Shown piece after piece: positions 27,173-35,397 of a DNA stretch of 64,000 nucleotides. Positions within the stretch are counted from its first letter, which is position 1. Every line of letters begins with the position of its first letter. The notes below the pieces were generated by a model, which saw only the letters and a list, made by a program, of their open reading frames with translations, made no database searches and had not been told where the DNA came from. The stretch comes from Cytophagales bacterium (GTDB lineage: Bacteria > Bacteroidota > Bacteroidia > Cytophagales > UBA9547): assembly GCA_013297755.1 (NCBI GenBank), contig JAAFIH010000002.1, positions 62,001-126,000 of the forward strand, in the 5' to 3' direction. The translations under genes were made by a program, and so were the position numbers.

Positions 27173-30100
27173 ATGAATATTTATTATAAAGTAATATTTT
27201 TAATTTTTTTATTTTTAAATTATCATCCTACTTTTTCTCAACAAAAGTCAGCAGATGTAGAGTTGGTCAATTTGGCCAATGAAATGTTTTCTTTTGGTGA
27301 TAAAAAAGATGCTTTGGCTGTATATTTACAAGCTGTAGAGTTTAATCCAAACAATATTTCGGCCAATTTGATGGCTGGTCGATGCTATATCGAAACTATA
27401 AACAAAGAACTTTCGGTAAGTTATTTGATAAGAGCCTATGAATTAGACAAAAATGTGCTACCTGATATTTTATTTAAAATAGGCCAAGGATACCAATTTG
27501 GCTCAAGATTTGACGATGCCATAAAATATTACGAACAATACAAACAAAGTTTGACTGACGAAAAAGCATCAAAAATGTCGAGTAATATTATGACAGAAGT
27601 AATTCGTGCGGATAGAAAAATTTTTGAATGTTTGAATGGAAAAAAATATTATGCCTCGCCTCAAAATTATATCATAGAAAACTTAAAAGATGTTGTCAAT
27701 TCAGAGTTTCCAGATTATGTACCATCTGTAACTGCCGATCAGAGTACGCTTATTTTTACCTCTCGTAGGGCTGGCGGTGTAGGAAAAAACAAAGATACCG
27801 ACAACGAATTTTTTGAAGATATTTGGATTTCCAAAAAAACACCTACTGGCGAATGGGGTCGCCCTACCAACGTAGGGCCACCTATCAATACCATTTCGCA
27901 CGATGCCAATGTAAGTATTTCGCCAGATGGCAAAAGAATTTTTATTTTTAAACCCGACAATGAAGGCGATTTATATGAATGTGACATCAAACCAGATGGA
28001 AAATGGAGCCAACCCAAAAGTCTTGGTTCTAATATAAATACCAAGTACAGAGAATTATCTGTTACGATTGCTCAAGATGGCAAAACATTGTATTTCTCTA
28101 GCAATCGTGAGGGTGGATTTGGAGGTATAGATTTGTATAAAAGTAGGCTAGACGAAGATGGAAAATGGGGACCAGCCGAAAATCTAGGATCTGCCGTAAA
28201 TACTGAGTACGATGAAGATGCCCCTTTCATAGATTCTGATGGCAAAACACTTTATTTTTCTTCGCAAGGACACAAAGGAATTGGGGGTTACGACATTTAT
28301 AAATCTACTTGGAACCAACAAAAACGTACTTGGACTGAACCAATAAATATGGGGTATCCGCTTAATTCTCCAGATCATGATATTTATTTTGTGTTGTCAG
28401 GTGATAAAAAATCAGGTTATTATGCTTCGGCCAAAGGCGATGGATTTGGAGATAAAGACATCTATAAAATATATCTTGCACCAGATGAAAACGATATGTC
28501 GAAACTGCAAAAAGATGTGTTGGCCACACAAGCCAAAAAACAACAAGAAGACGTAACACTTCCAGTATTGAGCTTGGCCAATAAGAAAAAACAAAATACT
28601 ATAAATACTGATCCAACCAATAGGGTAGGGTCTGTTGAAAAAACGCTCAAAGACCAAAATTTATTAACAACCACAGGAGCAAACTTAAATTCCGAAAATA
28701 AAGATGCTTCAACCCTAAATTTGCCTGAAGTTAATAAAAAAAGCACAAATATAACATCTAAAGATGGAGGAAATACCAGCGAAATACCTGTAAGTTCAAA
28801 AAACGTAGCTACAAATACGGGAGTTTCTATTAACAACAAAAATCTTAATGTTACTGAAAAATCAACTGCTGAAAAATTAGCGAATGAAAAATTAGCAAAT
28901 GAAAAATTAGCAAATGAAAAATTAGCAAATGAAAAATTAGCAAATGAAAAATTAGCAAATGAAAAATTAGCAAATGAAAAATTAGCAAATGAAAAATTAT
29001 CAAATGAAAAATTATCAAATGAAAAATTAGCAAATGAAAAATTATCAAATGAAAAATTAGCAAATGAAAAATTAGCGAATGAAAAGTTAGCGAATGAAAA
29101 ATTAGCGAATGAAAAATTAGCGAATGAAAAATTAGCGAATGAAAAGTTAACGAGCGAAAAATTAGCGAATGAAAAATTAGCGAATGAAAAATTAGCGAAT
29201 GAAAAATTAGCGAATGAAAAATTAGCGAATGAAAAATTAGCAAATGAAAAGTTAGCGAATGAAAAATTAGCGAATGAAAAATTAGCGAATGAAAAATTAG
29301 CGAATGAAAAATTAGCGAATGAAAAATTAGCGAATGAAAAATTAGCGAATGAAAAGTTAAATACAGATAAACTTGCATTAGAAAAACTTACAAATGATAA
29401 ATTAGAATCCCAAAAACTAGCCAAAGAAGAAGCTGCTAGAGTAGCTGCCGAGAAATTAGAATCCCAAAAACTAGCCAAAGAAGAAGCTGCCAGAGTGGCT
29501 GCCGAGAAATTAGAATCCCAAAAACTAGCCAAAGAAGAAGCTACCAGAATAGCTGCCGAGAAACTAGAATCCCAAAAACTAGCCAAAGAAGAAGCTGCCA
29601 GAGTGGCTGCCGAGAAATTAGAATCTCAAAAACTAGCCAAAGAAGAAGCTGCCAGAATAGCTACCGAGAAATTAGAAACTCAAAAATTGGCCAAACAAGA
29701 AGCTGCTAAAGTGGCTGCCGAGAAACTAGCACTGCAAAAACAACAAAGAGCTGAAGCTACAAAACTAGCATTGCAAAATACTAAAAATAATGCTGTATTG
29801 TTGCCCACTAAATTTTCGGGGAATGTCTACAATCAAAAAACATCAGAGCCTTTGGTAGCTCATATTGTGATTTCTGATTTGAAAGGAAATGTTATTGAAG
29901 AGTTAGATTCTGATCAAAATGGCAATTTTTCGACTCAAATTTCTACTAAATTAGCTTCAAAATTTACCATGAACGCAACCAAAGATGGCTACATTTACTC
30001 AAATACTACATTTTTGATACCAGCCAATAGCAAAATTCAAAAAAATGTTGAAAAAGATATTGCCATGAAGCAAATCGGCCTTGGACAAATGTTTGTGCTT

Positions 30101-30430
30101 AGAAATATTTATTACGACTTTGACAAACCCAATATCAAAAAAGAATCATTTCAATACTTAGATAAATTTGCAGTTTGGCTCAAAAAAAACCCAACTGTTC
30201 ATATCGAAATTGCTGGACATACCGATAACAATGGCATGGAAAGATATAATAAAGTGCTTTCTCAAAATAGAGTAAATGCAGTAATGCTTTATCTAACGGC
30301 CAAAGGCATTTCTCCAGAGCGACTTACTGCCATAGGATATGGCGAAGAACAACCTTTGGCCTCCAATGACGATGAAAACGAAGGAAGAGAAATTAATCGT
30401 AGAACTGAATTTAAAATTACCAAAGAGTAA
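27173..30430 (+). CDS. OmpA-family protein with TPR, PD40 repeats and long EKLAN repeat region
   Basis: 1085 aa. Signal peptide ~1-23, TPR-like helices ~30-150, then PD40/WD40-like beta-propeller units ~180-440 ([46 protein letters not shown]). Residues ~567-726 are 32 five-residue EKLAN-type repeats, followed by 18-residue [18 protein letters not shown] repeats to ~850. A carboxypeptidase-regulatory-like domain (~880-960) comes next, then a C-terminal OmpA domain ([42 protein letters not shown]) that binds peptidoglycan. The central repeats probably form a long alpha-helical spacer. It resembles gliding/T9SS-associated envelope proteins in layout, but I would not give it a gene name. Confidence 0.88.
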   Translation: MNIYYKVIFLIFLFLNYHPTFSQQKSADVELVNLANEMFSFGDKKDALAVYLQAVEFNPNNISANLMAGRCYIETINKELSVSYLIRAYELDKNVLPDILFKIGQGYQFGSRFDDAIKYYEQYKQSLTDEKASKMSSNIMTEVIRADRKIFECLNGKKYYASPQNYIIENLKDVVNSEFPDYVPSVTADQSTLIFTSRRAGGVGKNKDTDNEFFEDIWISKKTPTGEWGRPTNVGPPINTISHDANVSISPDGKRIFIFKPDNEGDLYECDIKPDGKWSQPKSLGSNINTKYRELSVTIAQDGKTLYFSSNREGGFGGIDLYKSRLDEDGKWGPAENLGSAVNTEYDEDAPFIDSDGKTLYFSSQGHKGIGGYDIYKSTWNQQKRTWTEPINMGYPLNSPDHDIYFVLSGDKKSGYYASAKGDGFGDKDIYKIYLAPDENDMSKLQKDVLATQAKKQQEDVTLPVLSLANKKKQNTINTDPTNRVGSVEKTLKDQNLLTTTGANLNSENKDASTLNLPEVNKKSTNITSKDGGNTSEIPVSSKNVATNTGVSINNKNLNVTEKSTAEKLANEKLANEKLANEKLANEKLANEKLANEKLANEKLANEKLSNEKLSNEKLANEKLSNEKLANEKLANEKLANEKLANEKLANEKLANEKLTSEKLANEKLANEKLANEKLANEKLANEKLANEKLANEKLANEKLANEKLANEKLANEKLANEKLANEKLNTDKLALEKLTNDKLESQKLAKEEAARVAAEKLESQKLAKEEAARVAAEKLESQKLAKEEATRIAAEKLESQKLAKEEAARVAAEKLESQKLAKEEAARIATEKLETQKLAKQEAAKVAAEKLALQKQQRAEATKLALQNTKNNAVLLPTKFSGNVYNQKTSEPLVAHIVISDLKGNVIEELDSDQNGNFSTQISTKLASKFTMNATKDGYIYSNTTFLIPANSKIQKNVEKDIAMKQIGLGQMFVLRNIYYDFDKPNIKKESFQYLDKFAVWLKKNPTVHIEIAGHTDNNGMERYNKVLSQNRVNAVMLYLTAKGISPERLTAIGYGEEQPLASNDDENEGREINRRTEFKITKE
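28871..29350. repeat. 32 tandem copies of a 15-bp unit encoding EKLAN
   Basis: The unit is GAAAAATTAGCRAAT. By count it encodes EKLAN 28 times, EKLSN three times and EKLTS once. Early copies mostly use GCA for Ala and later copies GCG, separating two blocks that probably expanded independently. The array is in frame inside the OmpA-family gene and also leaves minus-strand frames open. Confidence 0.95.
29399..29722. repeat. 54-bp tandem repeat encoding an 18-residue unit (six copies)
   Basis: Units begin at 29399, 29453, 29507, 29561, 29615 and 29669 and encode [18 protein letters not shown], the last copy more diverged. Directly follows the 15-bp array within the same gene. Confidence 0.93.
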
Positions 30431-30447
30431 TATTTGATTTATACTAA

Positions 30448-30582
30448 TTATCTATCTGGGCATTTTTTGCATCTTTTGCCTTTTTTGTAGTTTTTACAAC
30501 ATTTTTTAAAAATACAACATTCTTGGCATCTACTAAAATCTTGATCTGTGAAAGCTGGAACAATAAATGGATGAGTATTCAA
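30448..30582 (-). CDS. Possible 44-aa cysteine-rich mini-protein
   Basis: A short frame with a TTG start at 30582 and TAA at 30448; an in-frame stop lies two codons upstream, so there is no longer N-terminus. Seven Cys occupy residues 19, 22, 23, 28, 29, 38 and 41 (pattern CxxCCx4CCx8CxxC) in a Lys-rich C-terminal half (CQECCIFKKCCKNYKKGKR); the first 18 residues read like ordinary protein. It could be a small metal-binding protein or the 3' remnant of a longer gene. The rest of the 30431-30875 gap holds only AT-rich DNA and the terminator at 30808. No SD-like sequence noted. Confidence 0.4.
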   Translation of the reverse strand: MNTHPFIVPAFTDQDFSRCQECCIFKKCCKNYKKGKRCKKCPDR

Positions 30583-30807
30583 TGTTTAAAGGATTAAGTA
30601 TTCAAAAGTATATACTAATTAGAATTAATCCAAATAAAAATAATAATTTCTTTAAAAATCGAAAATATCTGTTTTGTAAATATTATTATGTTAAATAACG
30701 ATTTTATTTATAATCTGGAAATTGAATAGGGTAGAAGTTATAAAATTTTTATTAAAAAGTCTTTGATGATTATTTTTTTGAAATCTTTAAATATCACGAA
30801 AAATAAA

Positions 30808-30840
30808 AAAGCATACACTATATATATGTGTGTATGCTTT
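30808..30840 (-). terminator. Rho-independent terminator of the Anbu-like gene
   Basis: Arms AAAGCATACAC (30808-30818) and GTGTATGCTTT (30830-30840) are perfectly complementary; on the minus strand the stem is followed by a T-rich run. It lies 36 bp past the stop at 30876. Confidence 0.8.
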
Positions 30841-30875
30841 AAATAATATTATTTCAGAAACCTTATAGATGGGGC

Positions 30876-31607
30876 TTAATTTTCTATTTGCTGAAAAACT
30901 TTTTCCATCCATTTTTCAGGGATTCTATCAATGGCAGATGTGAGGGTTTGTTGCCAAAACTGTGTAACCTCTGTTACTTCATGTCTTTCGATGCGTTGCT
31001 CTATCAAACTAAAGCTATTTTTTTCGTAAATAGCAATATCAATAGGGAAATCTACATCGTTGGCACTTACTCGGGTGCTGTCAAACGACAAAAACCCAGT
31101 TTTGAGACAAAAGCTAAGGGAACTATCAGGGTTAATGGTCCTATTTAATATAGGTTTGCCATAGCCACTATTGCCTATGATTATAAAAGGGGAGCCATCA
31201 TCGCCAATTTCTATCCAGTTGCCTTCTGGGTAGAGCAAAAACAGTTTGTGTTCTTCATCGTTTTCGAGCTGTCCGCCAATAATGGCAAACAGATTAAAGT
31301 AAAGGCCACCTTTTTTTAAGTATTCTTTATCCTCGTCTGCTACTTTGCGTAATTGCTCAGAAAGGCCATTGACGGCCTTATACATTTTATTGTATTTATT
31401 ATCATTTTGCTCAAGGTCTTCTTTAAAATAAGTGATTACTTTGTCTCTAACCGAACGCAACCCAGAACACATTACAAATAAAGAATGATTGGTTTTTTGG
31501 TGTGTAAACACTTTTTTGCCAATAGAACACTCAACACCAGAAGTCAATCTGGTATCAGCTATGGCTACCAGCCCACTTTTAACTTTTATTCCTAAGCAAT
31601 ATGTCAT
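30876..31607 (-). CDS. Anbu-type (COG3484-like) proteasome-family protein
   Basis: 243 aa. The N-terminus MTYCLGIKVKSGLVAIADTR places Thr at residue 2, which becomes the catalytic N-terminal nucleophile after Met removal, with Asp18 and the SIGKKVF lysines in the usual places. Later blocks GGLYFNLFAIIGGQ and FIIIGNSGYGKPILNR are typical of this bacterial 20S-like family, related to HslV. Usual neighbours (alpha-E domain protein, circularly permuted ATP-grasp, transglutaminase-like protein) are absent. Cytoplasmic; substrate unknown. Confidence 0.8.
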   Translation of the reverse strand: MTYCLGIKVKSGLVAIADTRLTSGVECSIGKKVFTHQKTNHSLFVMCSGLRSVRDKVITYFKEDLEQNDNKYNKMYKAVNGLSEQLRKVADEDKEYLKKGGLYFNLFAIIGGQLENDEEHKLFLLYPEGNWIEIGDDGSPFIIIGNSGYGKPILNRTINPDSSLSFCLKTGFLSFDSTRVSANDVDFPIDIAIYEKNSFSLIEQRIERHEVTEVTQFWQQTLTSAIDRIPEKWMEKVFQQIEN

Positions 31608-31744
31608 TGAATTATTTATTTTGACAAAAATATATTTTTAATTTGTACTTAAAAAGAAAATTATGAAAATGTAAACGAATCAAAAATTATTCAAAAAAGA
31701 ATAAATATATATATTGCTTAACAAAGATTGATTTTTTTGTTTTC

Positions 31745-32062
31745 TTAGAATGTATGAGTAACTAATTTTTGATTTAATAATTCAACATTAAAATTTATTT
31801 TTGCATTTAAAGCGTTGAATACTTTTAAAATAGTTGCAAAACGGACATCAGTTAAGGAGTTCTCCATTTTACAAATTTGAGCTTTTTTTACACCAACCAA
31901 CAAACCAAGGGCTTCTTGAGTTAAGTTTCTTTCTTTTCGAATATTTTTAATGGTAGAACCTAATAAATCAAGTAGTATATCATTATCAAAAGAATCTCTT
32001 TTTTGAGTACCAATTTTGCCAATGTGCTTGTCAGTCATTTCTTCTAAAGTATATGATTTCAT
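31745..32062 (-). CDS. XRE-family helix-turn-helix protein, HigA-like
   Basis: 105 aa. A Cro/C1-type HTH spans residues ~30-85 (IRKERNLTQEALGLLVGVKKAQICKMEN-type pattern; key stretch LTQEALGLLVGVKKAQICK), preceded by an N-terminal arm with LEEMTDKHIGKIGTQKRD. The layout resembles HigA antitoxins, but no HigB-type toxin gene is adjacent. It starts 11 bp after the stop of the PaiB-like gene, so the two are probably co-transcribed. Confidence 0.78.
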   Translation of the reverse strand: MKSYTLEEMTDKHIGKIGTQKRDSFDNDILLDLLGSTIKNIRKERNLTQEALGLLVGVKKAQICKMENSLTDVRFATILKVFNALNAKINFNVELLNQKLVTHTF

Positions 32063-32073
32063 TTGTTATTAAA

Positions 32074-32676
32074 TTACATTTTCATATAATCAGCGATCAG
32101 TTTTTCGTTTGTTTTTTCACTTTTTGATAAAGATTCAATAATTTTCTTCTTTTCAGTTTCAGACCTATTTTGACTTAATTTTTTTTTAGCTTGTATATCA
32201 GTAATCAATATTTCAAAAGCTACAATTCCATTGATCATTTTTAATTTATAATCAATAGGAAAATTTACATACTTGTCCATAAAAGAAGGCTCATAATTAT
32301 CTATTGTTTTTTCTAGAACTTTTAAAACATCATCTGTCTTAGTGATAATTTTTGCATTTCCATATATATGTATTGAAATATAATTCCAAGTTGGCACATT
32401 GAGTTCTTTATCATAATTTTTGGTAGAAATATAAGCATGTGGTTCGCTAAATATTACTAAAACCTGATTGTTTTCTATGTCTTGCCATTGATTGTTTTCT
32501 TTGGCAAAATGCGAGGTTAAAGTAATGTTATCATCGACATTTGAAATAATAAAAGGCAAATGTGTAGCAATGGGCAAATTGTTTTTGGATGTTATAATAG
32601 TTGCAAAGCTAAACTGTTTCATAAAAGAAATAATTTCAGATTTGTCTTTTATTAAGTTTGAATTTGGAATATACAT
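32074..32676 (-). CDS. PaiB-like FMN-binding protein
   Basis: 200 aa, the normal PaiB length. Split-barrel FMN-binding fold: MYIPNSNLI, FATIITSKNNLPIATHLPF, LTSHFAKENNQWQ, VLVIFSEPHAYIS, NVPTWNYISIHIYG, then a C-terminal IVAFEILITDIQAKKKLSQN motif. The family is named after a Bacillus negative regulator of sporulation and protease genes; in most bacteria it is simply a flavin-binding protein of unknown role. Cytoplasmic. Upstream partner of the HigA-like regulator. Confidence 0.85.
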   Translation of the reverse strand: MYIPNSNLIKDKSEIISFMKQFSFATIITSKNNLPIATHLPFIISNVDDNITLTSHFAKENNQWQDIENNQVLVIFSEPHAYISTKNYDKELNVPTWNYISIHIYGNAKIITKTDDVLKVLEKTIDNYEPSFMDKYVNFPIDYKLKMINGIVAFEILITDIQAKKKLSQNRSETEKKKIIESLSKSEKTNEKLIADYMKM

Positions 32677-32692
32677 ATACTATGTTTTAATA

Positions 32693-32763
32693 TTTTTCTT
32701 AAATTGATTTATGAATTTTTCTTAAGTAGATTTATGGAATTTTTCTTAAATAGATTTTTTGAA
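32693..32763. repeat. Three tandem copies of a ~24-bp unit
   Basis: Units beginning TTTTTCTTAA and ending in GAA or GGAA occur at 32693-32715, 32716-32739 and 32740-32763 with a few differences, immediately upstream of the PaiB-like gene. Copy-number change could affect its transcription. Confidence 0.8.
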
Positions 32764-32816
32764 TTTTATAAATATTTACTAAAATTTTCATCTTTTACCT
32801 CCCCACACATTACTTT

Positions 32817-32858
32817 ATTAACCATTAACCATTAACCATTAACCATTAACCCTTAACC
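32817..32858. repeat. 7-bp tandem repeat (ATTAACC x5 plus CTTAACC)
   Basis: Five exact ATTAACC units and one variant, lying between the PaiB-like gene and the 3' end of rnpB. Confidence 0.9.
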
Positions 32859-32899
32859 AATTTTATCTTCATTTTTTTTGTAACTTATAAATATAAAAA

Positions 32900-33293
32900 T
32901 AGTAGACAAATAAGCTGGTTTCTGTGCTTGCAAAGGCAAGTGCCTATCATTTATCTTGGTGGATGGTTGCCCATACACTCTACATCGATCTACCCATTTT
33001 GAGGACAAGATTGCTCTTGTGCAGATACGAGAAGCACCATCACTCAAAACTTATTTGATCTTTCAGCCCGAAAGGTTTACCATGCCTCCATTGTTGCCGC
33101 TGGAGCGGTGAGCTCTTACCTCGCCTTTTCACCTTTGCCCAAACCTAGATTTGGGTAGTTTATTTTCTGTGGCACTGTCTATTACTGGGCGTTTTCACGG
33201 CCAGTCTTCCTGAATTTCTCAGGATTCGGTTCTCTATGCTGACCAGACTTTCCTCCCTTTGATTGCTCAAAAAGCGATAAGCTATGTCTACTA
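32900..33293 (-). ncRNA. rnpB: RNase P RNA (rnpB)
   Basis: On the minus strand the RNA shows the conserved P4/J3-4 start GAGGAAAGTCTGGTC, then CATAGAGAACC, the ACAGTGCCACAGAAAATA block, GGTAAGAGCTCACC, and the 3' conserved ACAGAAACCAGCTTATTTG. Terminal AGTAGAC near 33291 pairs with GTCTACT near 32901, closing P1, which sets the approximate ends (~394 nt). This is a bacterial type A-like RNase P RNA, the ribozyme that processes tRNA 5' ends. A TAnnTTTG element sits just upstream. Ends are accurate to a few bases only. Confidence 0.93.
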
Positions 33294-33298
33294 TTAGG

Positions 33299-33306
33299 CA
33301 AATATA
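33299..33306 (-). promoter_or_regulatory. Candidate -7 promoter element of rnpB
   Basis: On the minus strand TATATTTG fits TAnnTTTG and ends about 6 bases before the inferred 5' end of the RNase P RNA, the expected distance to a start site. A TTTTG further upstream has shorter than usual spacing. Confidence 0.55.
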
Positions 33307-33340
33307 ATACAAAAATGTGCCAAAACACTACAAAAATGCA

Positions 33341-33360
33341 ATTATTACAAATGTAATAAT
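33341..33360. promoter_or_regulatory. Operator-like palindrome upstream of the XRE gene
   Basis: ATTATTACA / TGTAATAAT form a perfect 9-bp inverted repeat around AA. The half-site TTGTAATAA recurs at 33374-33382 and 33403-33411. The cluster lies between divergently transcribed rnpB and the XRE regulator at 33442 and could be its autoregulatory operator. Confidence 0.55.
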
Positions 33361-33441
33361 CAAAATATAACATTTGTAATAAAGTTTGGTAGATTATAAC
33401 TTTTGTAATAAGTTTGCTATAACAAAAGTTAATTCGATAAA

Positions 33442-33783
33442 ATGGAGATAGATATCAACCTGAGAATCAATCAGTTAATAGAAAAACTAGGGTATAATAA
33501 AAGTGCATTTGCAACCAAAATTGGGGTATCACAGCCTGTAATCACGCATATTACCAGTGGCAGAAACAATCCTGGGTTAGAGGTAATTCAAAAAATTTTG
33601 ATTAATTGCCCAGAAACAAATCCTCAATGGCTTATTTTAGGAACAGGCGAAATGTTGTTAAACAATAAATTAAAAGAAGAGCAGATAAAAGCCTTAAAAT
33701 CAGATATTAATGCAACTATTTTGATTTTAAAAAAAGAAATATCCAAGCTAGAATCAAAATTTGAAAAAATGAATGAAATGTAA
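33442..33783 (+). CDS. XRE-family transcriptional regulator with C-terminal coiled coil
   Basis: 113 aa. HTH at residues ~8-60 (IEKLGYNKSAFATKIGVSQP, followed by ITSGRNNPGLEVIQKIL), then NPQWLILGTGEML, a phrase common in phage-repressor-like Bacteroidota regulators, and a Lys/Glu-rich helix ~75-113 that is probably a coiled-coil dimerisation segment. Three related half-sites lie just upstream. No obvious target gene follows; it ends at a terminator. Confidence 0.88.
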   Translation: MEIDINLRINQLIEKLGYNKSAFATKIGVSQPVITHITSGRNNPGLEVIQKILINCPETNPQWLILGTGEMLLNNKLKEEQIKALKSDINATILILKKEISKLESKFEKMNEM

Positions 33784-33808
33784 TGTGTAATGTGTAAAGC
33801 CCCCAAAC

Positions 33809-33840
33809 CCGCGAAGTGGGCTTAAAAGCGGATTTTTTTT
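33809..33840 (+). terminator. Terminator of the XRE gene
   Basis: CCGC (33809-33812) and GCGG (33828-33831) can pair and are followed by ATTTTTTTT; alternative pairings with CCCGC/GTGGG exist. It is a locally G+C-rich patch directly after the XRE stop. Confidence 0.6.
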
Positions 33841-33892
33841 AATTTTTTAGGCTTTCGCCAGTTTTATTATCTGAATTATCAAAAATAATCAT

Positions 33893-34083
33893 TTATTAAT
33901 AATTATTAATTAATAATAAATAATTAATAATCAATAATCAATAATCAATAATTAATAATTAATAATCAATAATCAATAATCAATAATCAATAATCAATAA
34001 TCAATAATTAATAATCAATAATCAATAATCAATAATCAATAATCAATAATTAATAATCAATAATTAATAATCAATAATTAATT
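33893..34083. repeat. AT-rich simple repeat (AATAATCA/AATAATTA-type units)
   Basis: About 190 bp of imperfect 7- to 8-bp units such as AATAATCA, AATCAAT and AATTAATA. Its right end runs into folC: the last four codons of folC and its stop codon (34064-34066) lie within the array. Confidence 0.9.
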
Positions 34084-35362
34084 CCCCTATTAAGTAATTG
34101 CTTCCACAAACAAGTATAAAATCATCTTCTGTGGCTTGATTTTTGGCATATTTTAAGGCTTCATTTACATTTTTAATTGATATATGCTTTAATTGATGTT
34201 TTTTGGCCAGGTCTGAAAGCTGTTCTACTGGCATTTTGCGTTTGGTGGTTGGTTCTGCAAAAATATAAAATGCACTCTTAGGTAAAATTTCAAATATAAG
34301 TTCATGGTTTTTGTCTGCTACCATGCCTAAAATAATCCAAAGTTGATTATATTTTATTGTTTTTATTTGCTCAACTATTGATTCAAATCCATGTATATTG
34401 TGGGCAGTATCAAGTATAAGTAATGGTTTATAAGAAATAGTTTGCCATCTAGCATTCAGATTATTATCATTTTTTACTTCAAGTAGTGCTTTAATTATTT
34501 TTGAATTATCTAAATTAAAATTTAAAGGTAATAAATTTATTATTTCACATGATTTTAGTACTCCTTTTAAGTTTTTTGATTGATATATACCACCTAGTCC
34601 AATTTCAATGTTTGAATATAAGATTTTGTTATTTTTATAAATATCAACTAGCTGTATTGAGTTTTGGGTTTGTAAAAATTCTATTTTAAATTCTTCTGAA
34701 TAAATCAACGAAGCATTTTCGAGTTTAGATTTTTCTAAAAACACATGTTCTACTTCTTTTTGATACTCTGAAATGACAACAGGAGTGTTTTTTTTAATAA
34801 TTCCTGCTTTCTCGTAAGCTATTTTTTCTAAAGTATCGCCAAGTAAATCAGTATGATCCCAACCAATATTAGTAATAATTGATACTATTGGCTGTATAAC
34901 ATTAGTACTATCCAATCTGCCTCCTAATCCAGTTTCAATGATGGCTATATCTATATTATTTTTAGCAAAATAATCAAAAGCCATAGCAGTTGTGATTTCA
35001 AAAAAAGAGGGTTTAATCTGCTCTATATCAGACTTATAAGTCATTACAAAATCAATAACTTCGTTTTCTGAAATAGGTTTTCCATTGATTCTAATACGTT
35101 CTGTAAAACTATATAGATGAGGTGAGGTATATAGACCAGTTTTATAGCCATTGAGTTGAAAAATAGTGGCCAAAAAATGCGATGTGCTGCCTTTACCATT
35201 GGTGCCAGCTATATGAATAGATTTGAATTTATGTTGTGGGTGGCCAAGTAATGAGCAAATCTTCAAAATATTATCTAAGCCAGGCTTATAAGCAGTTGCA
35301 CCTTCTTTGGTAAAAACAGGATATTGGCTAAATAAATAGTCGGTTGTTTCTGTAAAATTCAT
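34064..35362 (-). CDS. folC: Bifunctional folylpolyglutamate/dihydrofolate synthase
   Basis: 432 aa. Mur-ligase-like protein: ATP P-loop AGTNGKGSTSHFLA near residue 52, TSPHLYSFTERIRING, EITTAMAFDYFAK, ETGLGGRLDSTNV, ITNIGWDHTDLLG and the C-terminal LILDTAHNIHG and GSNYLIGE blocks. It adds glutamate to dihydropteroate and folates. It is the second gene of a nadC-folC unit (gap 35 bp). Unusually, its last residues (IIDY) and stop codon are supplied by an AT-rich simple repeat. Confidence 0.96.
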   Translation of the reverse strand: MNFTETTDYLFSQYPVFTKEGATAYKPGLDNILKICSLLGHPQHKFKSIHIAGTNGKGSTSHFLATIFQLNGYKTGLYTSPHLYSFTERIRINGKPISENEVIDFVMTYKSDIEQIKPSFFEITTAMAFDYFAKNNIDIAIIETGLGGRLDSTNVIQPIVSIITNIGWDHTDLLGDTLEKIAYEKAGIIKKNTPVVISEYQKEVEHVFLEKSKLENASLIYSEEFKIEFLQTQNSIQLVDIYKNNKILYSNIEIGLGGIYQSKNLKGVLKSCEIINLLPLNFNLDNSKIIKALLEVKNDNNLNARWQTISYKPLLILDTAHNIHGFESIVEQIKTIKYNQLWIILGMVADKNHELIFEILPKSAFYIFAEPTTKRKMPVEQLSDLAKKHQLKHISIKNVNEALKYAKNQATEDDFILVCGSNYLIGELIIDY

Positions 35363-35397
35363 ATACTAATGAATTGATAATCAGCGGTTTAAAGGTT

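Noticed and set aside
28871-29350. CRISPR-like regular repeat
   Set aside because: Units are contiguous with no spacers and encode EKLAN in frame.
28462-29586. Long minus-strand open frames (374 and 175 codons) opposite the OmpA-family gene
   Set aside because: They are by-products of the 15-bp repeat, whose complement has no stop in those frames; their sequences are simple SFANF or FHSLI repeats.
32853-33373. Short minus-strand frames of 64 and 63 codons
   Set aside because: They lie wholly or partly within the RNase P RNA and are not coding.
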